A DNA stretch of 64,000 nucleotides from SKKY01 sp964622305. Lineage in GTDB: Bacteria > Bacillota > Peptococcia > Peptococcales > SKKY01. The stretch is taken from NCBI GenBank assembly GCA_964622305.1, contig CAZUPR010000001.1:12419-76418 (forward strand), given 5' to 3'. This document shows positions 25,099 through 32,290 of the stretch, piece after piece. Numbering within the stretch: the first letter of the stretch is position 1; each line of letters opens with the position of its first letter. The notes beneath the pieces were generated by a model, which was not told the DNA's origin, ran no database searches, and worked only from the letters and a program-made list of their open reading frames with translations. Made by a program: the position numbers and the translations under genes.

Positions 25099-26115
25099 TT
25101 AAAATAATTTTTCCTGCTGACTTCCTTCCTCACAGGGAACCTGTAAGTGATCGTAAGCAAGTTTTGTAGCTACCCTGCCTCTGGGGGTTCTTTTTATAAA
25201 GCCAAGCTGCAGTAAGAAAGGTTCATAGACATCTAAAATTGTATCTGCATCTTCACTGATAGTTGCACTTAAAGTGTCTAGGCCAACCGGACCTCCATTA
25301 AATTTATGAATTATTGCTTCAAGCAGTTTCATATCCAGTAAATCAAGTCCAAGGGGGTCAATTTCAAGCATATCCAAGCCCTGTCTGGTTATTTCTAAAT
25401 TAATCAGGCCGTCAGATTTTACCATAGCAAAATCTCTGATCCTTCTTAAAATACGGTTTGCAATCCTTGGTGTTCCTCTGGCCCGGGAGGCAATTTCGCT
25501 GGCAGCTTCATCTTCAATTGGTGACTGCATTACCTTGGAGCTCCTTTTTACAATTTGAGTTAATTCCTCGGATGAATAATATTCCAGCCTTGAGACAACC
25601 CCAAAACGAGCACGCAGAGGAGAAGTTAAAAGCCCAGCTCTGGTAGTGGCTCCAATTAAAGTAAAGGGAGGCAAATCAATCCTTAGAGAACGGGCGCTTG
25701 GCCCCTTTCCTATTATGATGTCCAGGGAATAATCTTCCATGGCTGAATATAAAATTTCTTCTATATTTGTATTTAAACGGTGAATTTCATCAATAAATAA
25801 AACATCAAATGGCTCCAGATTTGTTAAAATTGCTGCTAAATCCCCTGCTCTTTCCAAGGCAGGCCCTGAGGTAATCCTTATACTGGAATTGACCTCATTA
25901 GCAATTATTGAAGCAAGGGTAGTCTTACCCAAACCTGGTGGTCCATATAAAAGGACATGGTCAAGGGCATCCCCTCTGATTTTGGCAGCTTCAATATATA
26001 TTTTCATTAACTCTTTTATTTTTTCCTGACCTATATAATCATCCAGATACTTAGGACGAATTTCTAATTGATCCTCATCTTTTTGGAGGTCAGGAGAAAG
26101 GAGTCTCTCTTCCAT
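25099..26115 (-). CDS. ruvB: Holliday junction branch migration DNA helicase RuvB
   Basis: A AAA+ motor of the RuvAB complex. Walker A is GPPGLGKTTLA, Walker B is FIDEIHRL, sensor 1 is IGATTRAG and the arginine finger region LRARFG. A C-terminal winged helix ends the protein (FIKRTPRGRVAT). I prefer the ATG at 26113-26115 (MEERLLSPDL), which has AGGTGAAAAG before it; a GTG three codons earlier overlaps that site. The protein is then 338 residues. Confidence 0.96.
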   Translation of the reverse strand: MEERLLSPDLQKDEDQLEIRPKYLDDYIGQEKIKELMKIYIEAAKIRGDALDHVLLYGPPGLGKTTLASIIANEVNSSIRITSGPALERAGDLAAILTNLEPFDVLFIDEIHRLNTNIEEILYSAMEDYSLDIIIGKGPSARSLRIDLPPFTLIGATTRAGLLTSPLRARFGVVSRLEYYSSEELTQIVKRSSKVMQSPIEDEAASEIASRARGTPRIANRILRRIRDFAMVKSDGLINLEITRQGLDMLEIDPLGLDLLDMKLLEAIIHKFNGGPVGLDTLSATISEDADTILDVYEPFLLQLGFIKRTPRGRVATKLAYDHLQVPCEEGSQQEKLF

Positions 26116-26124
26116 TCTTTTCAC

Positions 26125-26730
26125 CTATCTGACAGACAATATTTTTAATGCAGCCTTGATAGCTTCTTCCGGGGACAGGCCTTCCTTTTCTTCCAGGAGA
26201 GGCATAACTGACAGTATCTCTTTAGAAGAATAGCCCAGGGCTTCCAGAGTATCAAAAATCACAGAGTTTTTTTCATTGGCAAGAGGCAAAATAAAATCTT
26301 GGCCAGCCCCTAAATTATGTAAATCATCTCTTTTTGCCAGTTTATCTTTTATATCCAAGATAATCCTTTGGGCAGTTTTTTTACCTATACCAGGGAGTTT
26401 AGTTAAAATTGTCATATCTTCACTTAGGATAGCCTTAGACAGGCTGGAGCCATCAATAGCAGAAAGTATGTTAATACTTGTTTTTGGCCCTATACCAGAA
26501 ACTTCATTTAAAAGATTAAAAAAAGCCTTATCTTCCCTGGTTAAAAAACCATAAAGGGTCAGTTCATTTTCTCTGACTACCATTTCAGTGTAAAACTCAT
26601 TTTCACTGCCAATCTTAACAAAGGCCAATTCCTTTTCTGGCATAAAAAGAGAAAAACCTACATTATTAACTAAGATTAAAATACTCTTATCATCTTTTTC
26701 CAGGACCAGGCCCTTTAAGTATCCAATCAT
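26125..26730 (-). CDS. ruvA: Holliday junction branch migration protein RuvA
   Basis: From the ATG at 26728-26730 the protein is 201 residues and begins MIGYLKG, the family's usual N-terminus. An OB fold is followed by tandem helix-hairpin-helix motifs (VSGIGPKTSINIL and LPGIGKKTAQRII) and a C-terminal RuvB-binding domain. The frame is open 16 codons further upstream, but that part lies inside ruvC. It overlaps ruvC by four bases (ATGA) and is followed by ruvB. Confidence 0.96.
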   Translation of the reverse strand: MIGYLKGLVLEKDDKSILILVNNVGFSLFMPEKELAFVKIGSENEFYTEMVVRENELTLYGFLTREDKAFFNLLNEVSGIGPKTSINILSAIDGSSLSKAILSEDMTILTKLPGIGKKTAQRIILDIKDKLAKRDDLHNLGAGQDFILPLANEKNSVIFDTLEALGYSSKEILSVMPLLEEKEGLSPEEAIKAALKILSVR

Positions 26731-27224
26731 TTTAAACTCCTGAATCTTATTTGACTTGTATAGAATTGACTGTGGCAAATAGCAATAGCCAAAGCATCGG
26801 CAGCATCATCAGGCTTAGGTATCGTTTCTAATGATAAGATAGTCTTTACCATTTTTTGTACCTGGGCCTTATCAGCCCGCCCATAACCTGCTATAGCTTG
26901 CTTAACCTGCAGAGGTGTATAACCTTCTACTATTAAATCCCTTCTTTGGCCAGCAAGAAGAATAACCCCTCTGGCATGGCCTACACTTATAGCCGTTTTG
27001 GCATTAGTATTAAAGAAGAGCTCCTCAACAGCCATATGGTCAGGCTTATATTCTTCAATAAGCTCAATAAGATCAGAATAAATCTTATCCAGCCTCCTGG
27101 TCAAAGGCCAGGAGCTTTCAGTATAAATACAACCATACTTAAGTGGAAGTAATTTATTGCCATTTTTATCGATGATACCATAACCTGTTGTAGCAGTCCC
27201 CGGGTCAATTCCTAAAATTCTCAT
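26727..27224 (-). CDS. ruvC: crossover junction endodeoxyribonuclease RuvC
   Basis: A 165-residue RNase H-fold resolvase. The metal ligands are in RILGIDPGTATTGYG (Asp7), AVEELFF (Glu near 68) and KPDDAADALAIA (Asp pair near 140). With RuvAB it resolves Holliday junctions. It lies 64 bases after yebC and is the first of the ruvC-ruvA-ruvB set. The gap 27225-27288 has an imperfect inverted repeat without a T run and no clear promoter. Confidence 0.97.
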   Translation of the reverse strand: MRILGIDPGTATTGYGIIDKNGNKLLPLKYGCIYTESSWPLTRRLDKIYSDLIELIEEYKPDHMAVEELFFNTNAKTAISVGHARGVILLAGQRRDLIVEGYTPLQVKQAIAGYGRADKAQVQKMVKTILSLETIPKPDDAADALAIAICHSQFYTSQIRFRSLK

Positions 27225-27288
27225 AAATACCTTCCTTCGAACATCCTTTCTTATATTATTACCTAAAAGAAAGAATTAGGCAAAGGAT

Positions 27289-28044
27289 TTATTCTAAAGC
27301 CTGGAGAATTTCTTCTGGAATTTCAACATTTGAATATAAGTTTTGCACGTCATCATGATCTTCCAGGCTCTCCAAAAGTTTGATAACTTTTTTCGCTTGT
27401 TCGATATCATCAACTATAACGTTATTTTCAGGAACCATTGAAAGAGAGGCTTCAGAAATCTCTATTTTATCATTTAAAAGTTCTTTACGGACTTCCTCAA
27501 AGAAATCCATCTCAACATAAAGTTCATAGATATCTTCTTTAACAATAATATCGTCTACACCTTTTTCTATGGCGTATAAGGTAAATTCTTCTTCATCCAT
27601 TGAGATTTTATCTTTTTCAATTTCGATATAGCCCATTCTTTTGAACATCCAGCCAACACAACCAGTTTCACCAAGGTTGCCACCATTTTTATCAAAAATA
27701 TGCCTGATATCACCAGCAGTTCTGTTACGATTATTGGTCATTAATTCCAGAATAATTGCTGTACCAGCCGGGCCATAACCTTCGTAGATCATTTCGTCAT
27801 AATTCTCGCCATCCATACCACCTGCACCCTTCTGGATAGCTCTTTTTATATTGTCATTTGGCATATTGTTTTCTCTTGCTTTATCTATAGCTATTCTAAG
27901 GCGAAAATTTCCATCAGGATTATCCCCGCCTAATTTTGCTGCTACCATAATTTCTTTAGATATTTTTGTGAATATTTTTCCTCTTGCTCCATCTATCTTT
28001 GCTTTTTTATGTTTGGTTGTAGCCCATTTTGAGTGACCAGCCAT
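27289..28044 (-). CDS. yebC: YebC/PmpR-family translation or transcription factor
   Basis: From the ATG at 28042-28044 (AAGGTGG upstream) it is 251 residues and starts MAGHSKWATTKHKKAKID as the family does. MPNDNIKRAIQKGAG and YEGYGPAGTAIILE are also conserved. YebC-type proteins were described as transcription regulators, and more recently some have been shown to act on ribosomes stalled at proline-rich stretches. A longer frame upstream crosses the terminator of the preceding gene and is not real. It is adjacent to ruvC as in many bacteria. Confidence 0.95.
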   Translation of the reverse strand: MAGHSKWATTKHKKAKIDGARGKIFTKISKEIMVAAKLGGDNPDGNFRLRIAIDKARENNMPNDNIKRAIQKGAGGMDGENYDEMIYEGYGPAGTAIILELMTNNRNRTAGDIRHIFDKNGGNLGETGCVGWMFKRMGYIEIEKDKISMDEEEFTLYAIEKGVDDIIVKEDIYELYVEMDFFEEVRKELLNDKIEISEASLSMVPENNVIVDDIEQAKKVIKLLESLEDHDDVQNLYSNVEIPEEILQALE

Positions 28045-28076
28045 TTTAAAACCACCTTTTAAAATTAGATTTTTAC

Positions 28077-28099
28077 AAAAAAAAAGGCTTTTCAGCCTT
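28077..28099 (-). terminator. intrinsic terminator between the lipoprotein gene and yebC
   Basis: The stem AAGGCT/AGCCTT (28084-28099) has the loop GAAA on the minus strand and is followed by nine T. Flanking A bases on the 5' side can lengthen the stem. yebC has no clear promoter after it, so some readthrough is likely. Confidence 0.85.
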
Positions 28100-28111
28100 C
28101 TTTTTAATGTT

Positions 28112-28486
28112 TCATGATAAAGATTCAATAATATCTTTTAGTTGATTAAGAGAATCGTCAAAATCTTTGCGGAAATTGGCCAATTGCTGTTCTTCATTAG
28201 TTTCAAAATAAGTAATGAGCATAACATAGTTAGTAGATAATTTTTCTACTGATTCTGATAATTCACTGTAGTCCTTAGCTCTTATACTTAGTTCGGTCAA
28301 CTCACTCCAAACTTTTCTGGCCTTTTTAATATCATTATTTGCAATAGCAATATTTGTTTCTTTGACATAATTATCAATGATTGTATCTAGTTTATCTTTA
28401 TCCAAAGTATTTTTATCTGAACAACCGGCTGCAAAAACCAGTAACATGATAAGAAGCACAAAGATATACTTTTTAGATTCTTTCAT
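28112..28486 (-). CDS. small predicted lipoprotein, function unknown
   Basis: A 124-residue protein with a basic start, a hydrophobic h-region (FVLLIMLLVF) and a lipobox AAGC with Cys22, so it should be lipid-anchored outside the membrane. The mature part is almost all helical and charged (for example DNDIKKARKVW-like repeats of Lys and Glu), without Cys or enzyme motifs. I do not recognise the family; it could be a small cell-surface helical bundle. It has a strong promoter of its own and a terminator just after it, so it forms its own unit, with yebC-ruvCAB depending on readthrough. Confidence 0.75.
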   Translation of the reverse strand: MKESKKYIFVLLIMLLVFAAGCSDKNTLDKDKLDTIIDNYVKETNIAIANNDIKKARKVWSELTELSIRAKDYSELSESVEKLSTNYVMLITYFETNEEQQLANFRKDFDDSLNQLKDIIESLS

Positions 28487-28520
28487 AATTCACACCTTTT
28501 TTACTAACTATGCAAAAAAT

Positions 28521-28549
28521 ATTTTATATTTTTATTGCACTTTTGTCAA
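28521..28549 (-). promoter_or_regulatory. strong sigma-A type promoter of the lipoprotein gene
   Basis: A perfect -35 TTGACA (28544-28549) lies 17 bases from a -10 TAAAAT (28521-28526). The leader is about 28 bases and includes AAGGTG before the ATG. Confidence 0.87.
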
Positions 28550-28568
28550 ATTTGCCTGAGAAGGTGAA

Positions 28569-29924
28569 TCAGGCCTCTTCCTTAGCTTTTATATTTTCCA
28601 TATAATCTTTTGTTTCTTTAACAACTATACCACTTAAACCAACCAAACCAATTAAGTTAGGTATAGCCATAAGACCATTCATTGTATCTGCCAAATCCCA
28701 GATAAACTGGAGACCACTAAGAGCGCCTACCATAATGAACAGAACAAAAGTTACCCTGTAGATTATAATTCCTTTTTCTCCAACCAAGTAGGCAAGACAT
28801 TTTTCACCATAATAGGACCAGCCTAAAATAGTTGAATATGCGAAGAATATAATCCCTACTGCAACAATAACTCCGCCAATTCCAGGAATGGAAGAATTAA
28901 AAGCCATAGTTGTCAAGGCTGCACCAGTATAGGCTGAACCAGTAGCAGGGTTTATTTGTCCAAGGACACCAGATGTAAGAATAGATAAGGCCGTAAAAGA
29001 ACATACTATCAGGGTGTCAATGAAAGTTTGAGTCATAGAAGCCAGTGCCTGCCTGACAGGGTGATCAGTTTGAGCTGCTGCTGCTGCAATTGGAGCAGAA
29101 CCAAGACCAGCTTCGTTTGAGAAAACCCCTCTGGCTACCCCATATTTAATAACTGTACCTAAAGCACCACCAGCAATAGCGTTACCAGTAAAAGCATCCG
29201 AAAATATTGCTGAAAAAGCAGCTGGTACCATGGCTGCATTTTTATAAATTACTATTGAACCACCTAGAAGATAAAAAACTGCCATTACAGGAACCAAAAG
29301 AGCTGTTACTTTACCTATACTTTTTATTCCACCTAATAAAACAATGGCTGTGAAAACAACAAGAACAAGTCCTGTCTGCCAGTGAGGAACACCAAAAGTT
29401 GTGAAAATAGCGTCGGCAACAGAGTTAGCCTGAACCATATTTCCTATACCAAAAGCTGCTACAGCCCCAAAGAAAGCAAAAAGAACAGCCAGCCATTTTA
29501 AGCCAAGGCCTTTTTCTATGTAGTACATAGGGCCCCCTGCCATTTCACCTTTATGATCTTTGGTTCTGTATTTAACAGCAAGAACTGCTTCGGCATATTT
29601 TGTTGCCATACCCACTAGACCTGTTACCCACATCCAAAAAACTGCACCAGGTCCACCAGAAGCAATAGCTGTTGCCACCCCGGCTATATTACCAGTTCCA
29701 ATTGTGGCAGCCAGGGCTGTTGTAAGGGCTTGATAGTTGGAGATATCTCCTTCTGCACCTTCGTTTTTCTTAAAAATCATCTTATGAGCGTAAATTAAAT
29801 TGGAAAACTGAAGACCTCTAAGTCTTAATGTCAGCAGGATACCTGTTCCTACTATTAAGACAAGCATTGGGGGGCCCCAGACCATTCCATTCAACTTACC
29901 ATTAATCATTGCTATTAATTCCAA
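28569..29924 (-). CDS. sodium:alanine (glycine) symporter, AGCS family
   Basis: A 451-residue membrane protein with about ten or eleven hydrophobic segments. AGCS hallmarks are the N-terminal GNIAGVATAIASGGPGAVFW, GGPMYYIEKGLG, and FSNEAGLGSAPIAAAAAQTD. It imports alanine or glycine with sodium. The start is a TTG at 29922-29924 with AGGAGGGATA upstream; an ATG five codons later is the alternative. It has its own promoter with a palindrome on the -35 box. A short stem (GCCTGA/TCAGGC) at its stop codon has no T run. Confidence 0.93.
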   Translation of the reverse strand: MELIAMINGKLNGMVWGPPMLVLIVGTGILLTLRLRGLQFSNLIYAHKMIFKKNEGAEGDISNYQALTTALAATIGTGNIAGVATAIASGGPGAVFWMWVTGLVGMATKYAEAVLAVKYRTKDHKGEMAGGPMYYIEKGLGLKWLAVLFAFFGAVAAFGIGNMVQANSVADAIFTTFGVPHWQTGLVLVVFTAIVLLGGIKSIGKVTALLVPVMAVFYLLGGSIVIYKNAAMVPAAFSAIFSDAFTGNAIAGGALGTVIKYGVARGVFSNEAGLGSAPIAAAAAQTDHPVRQALASMTQTFIDTLIVCSFTALSILTSGVLGQINPATGSAYTGAALTTMAFNSSIPGIGGVIVAVGIIFFAYSTILGWSYYGEKCLAYLVGEKGIIIYRVTFVLFIMVGALSGLQFIWDLADTMNGLMAIPNLIGLVGLSGIVVKETKDYMENIKAKEEA

Positions 29925-29948
29925 AAAATATCCCTCCTTTTATAGAAG

Positions 29949-29977
29949 ATTATAGCTATCATCCTCTGTTCCAACAA
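29949..29977 (-). promoter_or_regulatory. promoter of the alanine symporter gene
   Basis: The -35 is TTGTTG (29972-29977), the spacer is 17 bases and the -10 is a perfect TATAAT (29949-29954). The start would be near 29942, leaving a leader of about 18 bases. Confidence 0.75.
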
Positions 29978-29982
29978 GAGGA
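29962..29982 (-). promoter_or_regulatory. inverted repeat on the -35 box, candidate operator
   Basis: TCCTCT-T-GTT-GG-AAC-AGAGGA is a 21-base near-palindrome with one unpaired base. It covers the -35 box and part of the spacer of the symporter promoter. The binding protein is unknown. Confidence 0.45.
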
Positions 29983-29995
29983 AATTTATAGAATC

Positions 29996-31099
29996 TTAAC
30001 AATTTTTTATTATATTGATAACAATCTCCATAACGGAGTAAAGATCTTTCTTAAGCATGTATTCTTCTTTGGTGTGAATCTTTTTATAACCCAAGCCTAA
30101 AATAACAGAAGAGAAATCTTTTTGATTATAAATATTTGCATCTGAGCCCCCGCCAGCTGACAAAGCCTGGGCTTTTAAGCCGGCCTTTTCAATGGCTCTT
30201 TTAGCCCTGCTAATTACTTCTTCTGACTCATCTATATTAAAAGTATCATATTCCATTTTTCCGTCAAAAAATGCTTCTGTCCCCATTTCTTGTGCTGTTT
30301 TTAGGAAAATGTCCCTTGTTTCTTCTAAGAGACTCAAAGCTTCTTCTCTATTAAAGCTTCTGACTTCTCCCCTAACCTTTACTTCCTCAGGAACAATATT
30401 GGTAGCTGCACCACCAGAGATAATAGCTATATTAGCAGTAGTTTGAGGGTTCATTCTTCCGCTGGGAGCCCTGTCTATTGCTTTAGCAGCAACCTTAATA
30501 GCATTAATCCCTTTTTCAGGAGAAATACCAGCGTGAGCAGCCAAACCCTTAAATAGGACTTCATAGGTATAGTGAATGGGGGCCTGCTTAACAATATCAC
30601 CAGGCTCAGTGCTGGAGTCCAAGATATAGCCATAATCAGCCTTTAATTCAAAACCGAGGTTTTTAGCACCAAGAAGTCCTGTTTCCTCTGATACTGAAAA
30701 AACAAAAACCAAGGTTTCTGTTTCCAGCTGATTTTCTTTTATATATTTAATCAGCTCCAAAATTACAGCTATACCAGCCTTGTCATCAGCTCCTAAAACA
30801 CTGTTGCCAGATGAGGATATCTTTTCTTCATCTTCAATAGGCTTTACATCTTTTCCAGGCACAACAGTATCCATATGGGCTGAAAAAAATATCCGTCCTG
30901 GCTTCTTGCCTTCAAGTTCAAAGTAAAGATTACCCGCATTTCCTCCTGTTTTTTGACCTGCATCATCTTCCATAACTTCAATATCAAGTTCCTTGAGATG
31001 ATTAATCAGGTAGTCTGCCAGCCTTCTTTCGTCACCTGATTCAGAGTCAATTGAACAAAGCTCAATAAAAGTTTTTACTAATCTTTCTTTATTTATCAT
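29996..31099 (-). CDS. M20-family metallopeptidase, tripeptidase-like (PepT group)
   Basis: A 367-residue zinc aminopeptidase or tripeptidase of the M20 family. The metal and catalytic motifs are SAHMDTV (His, Asp), LGADDKAGIAV (bridging Asp), SEETGLLGA (catalytic Glu) and LDSSTEPG, with a dimerisation domain (AHAGISPEKGINAI) between. It resembles the YqjE/PepT-like proteins of clostridia. Next to an alanine symporter and ilvE, it may serve peptide and amino-acid use; that is inference. The ATG has AAAGGAGCAG upstream. Confidence 0.9.
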   Translation of the reverse strand: MINKERLVKTFIELCSIDSESGDERRLADYLINHLKELDIEVMEDDAGQKTGGNAGNLYFELEGKKPGRIFFSAHMDTVVPGKDVKPIEDEEKISSSGNSVLGADDKAGIAVILELIKYIKENQLETETLVFVFSVSEETGLLGAKNLGFELKADYGYILDSSTEPGDIVKQAPIHYTYEVLFKGLAAHAGISPEKGINAIKVAAKAIDRAPSGRMNPQTTANIAIISGGAATNIVPEEVKVRGEVRSFNREEALSLLEETRDIFLKTAQEMGTEAFFDGKMEYDTFNIDESEEVISRAKRAIEKAGLKAQALSAGGGSDANIYNQKDFSSVILGLGYKKIHTKEEYMLKKDLYSVMEIVINIIKNC

Positions 31100-31123
31100 C
31101 TTTATCTGCTCCTTTTAAATTAC

Positions 31124-31150
31124 AAAAGAGCCAGGATTCCTGGCTCTTTT
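31124..31150 (-). terminator. intrinsic terminator after ilvE
   Basis: The 12-base stem AAAAGAGCCAGG/CCTGGCTCTTTT has a three-base loop, starts two bases after the ilvE stop, and its 3' arm ends in TTTT. Confidence 0.85.
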
Positions 31151-31152
31151 TC

Positions 31153-32211
31153 TTAAATTTCTAATGTCCAGCCAAATTCATCATCAATTTTACCATATTG
31201 TAAATCGGTGATATATTTATATACTTTCATAGCTAAACTTTCTTCTGTATAATCATTAACTTTTATAATTTTATCTTTGTATTTTAATTCCGAAACAGGG
31301 GAAATAACAGCAGCTGTGCCTGTACCAAAAATTTCTTCCAGACCGCCTTTTTCTCCCTCTTCAATTAGCTCATCAATAGAAATTTTTCTTTCTTCTACCT
31401 CATAACCCCATTTTTTTAGAATCTGAATGACGGAATTTCTGGTGATACCAGCCAGGATGCTTCCTTGAAGTGCTGGTGTTACCACTTTACCATTTATTTT
31501 AAAGAAGATATTCATGGTTCCAACTTCTTCAACATACTTTCTCTCAACACCATCTAACCAAAGGACCTGAGTGTATCCCAGTTTTTTTGCTTTTTCACCT
31601 GCCATAAGGCTGGCTGCATAGTTGGCCATTGTTTTAGCTTCACCCAGACCACCAATTACTGCCCTGACATGTTCTTCCTCAACCATAATTTTAATAGGTT
31701 TAAGGCCTTCAGGATAATAAGCTCCTACCGGTGAGCAAATAATTAAAAATTTATAGTTTTTAGAAGGATTAAGACCAAGAAAGGCTTCGCTGCCGATAAT
31801 GAAAGGTCTTATATAAAGAGATTCTCCGTCTTTTTTAGGAACCCAGTCTTTATCAATTTTAAGCAATTTTATAAGAGCTTCTAAGGCAAAGTCAGGATCC
31901 TGCTCAGGGATGCAAACTTTTTCCGCAGACCTGTTCAAACGTTTAAAGTTTTCCATGGGCCTGAAAAGATTAATTTTACCATTTTCTTTGTAGTAGGCTT
32001 TCATTCCTTCAAAAATCCCCTGACCATAATGAAGGGTACAGCAAGCCGGGTCAAATTCTAAAGGCTTATAGGGCATAATAACCGGATCGTGCCAACCTCT
32101 ACCTTCTGTGTAGTCCATGACAAACATGTGGTCTGTAAAATAAGAACCAAAAGATAATTCACCCTGGGGTTTTTCTTTAAGTTCTTTTTTCAAATCCAGC
32201 CGAACTTCCAT
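31153..32211 (-). CDS. ilvE: branched-chain amino acid aminotransferase
   Basis: A 352-residue fold-type IV PLP enzyme of the long BCAT group. The PLP lysine lies in GEAKTMANYAASL, and GTMNIFF, GSILAGITRNSVI and FGTGTAAVISPV are also family features. It does the last transamination of Leu, Ile and Val synthesis or the first step of their breakdown. It has a promoter of its own at the end of polC and a terminator after it, so it is a single-gene unit. It is not in an ilv operon, and no T-box is seen in its short leader. Confidence 0.95.
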   Translation of the reverse strand: MEVRLDLKKELKEKPQGELSFGSYFTDHMFVMDYTEGRGWHDPVIMPYKPLEFDPACCTLHYGQGIFEGMKAYYKENGKINLFRPMENFKRLNRSAEKVCIPEQDPDFALEALIKLLKIDKDWVPKKDGESLYIRPFIIGSEAFLGLNPSKNYKFLIICSPVGAYYPEGLKPIKIMVEEEHVRAVIGGLGEAKTMANYAASLMAGEKAKKLGYTQVLWLDGVERKYVEEVGTMNIFFKINGKVVTPALQGSILAGITRNSVIQILKKWGYEVEERKISIDELIEEGEKGGLEEIFGTGTAAVISPVSELKYKDKIIKVNDYTEESLAMKVYKYITDLQYGKIDDEFGWTLEI

Positions 32212-32260
32212 TAAACTCCCTCCATTTTCTTGTTATAGTATTTATAAAAATCTTTTTATT

Positions 32261-32290
32261 ATTATATAACAATTAAGCAAAAAATGACAA
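32261..32290 (-). promoter_or_regulatory. promoter of ilvE, starting inside the end of polC
   Basis: The -35 is TTGTCA (32285-32290, inside the polC coding end), the spacer is 18 bases and the -10 is TATAAT (32261-32266). No intrinsic terminator of polC is seen between the genes. Confidence 0.72.

Noticed and set aside
26731..26778. 16-residue extension of RuvA
   Set aside because: It lies inside ruvC; the ATG at 26730 gives the conserved MIGYLKG and an ATGA overlap.
27245..27288. Inverted repeat after yebC as a terminator
   Set aside because: The arms (ATCCTTT and AAAGGAT) are far apart and no T run follows; too weak to list.
28045..28128. 28-residue extension of YebC
   Set aside because: It runs through an intrinsic terminator; the family start MAGHSKW has its own binding site.
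28548..28572. GCCTGA/TCAGGC hairpin at the symporter stop as a terminator
   Set aside because: Six pairs with a nine-base loop and no T run; also close to the -35 box of the next gene, so its role is unclear.
32212..32272. T-box or other riboswitch before ilvE
   Set aside because: The leader is too short and has no T-box motif or terminator/antiterminator pair; aaRS genes here also lack room for T-boxes.
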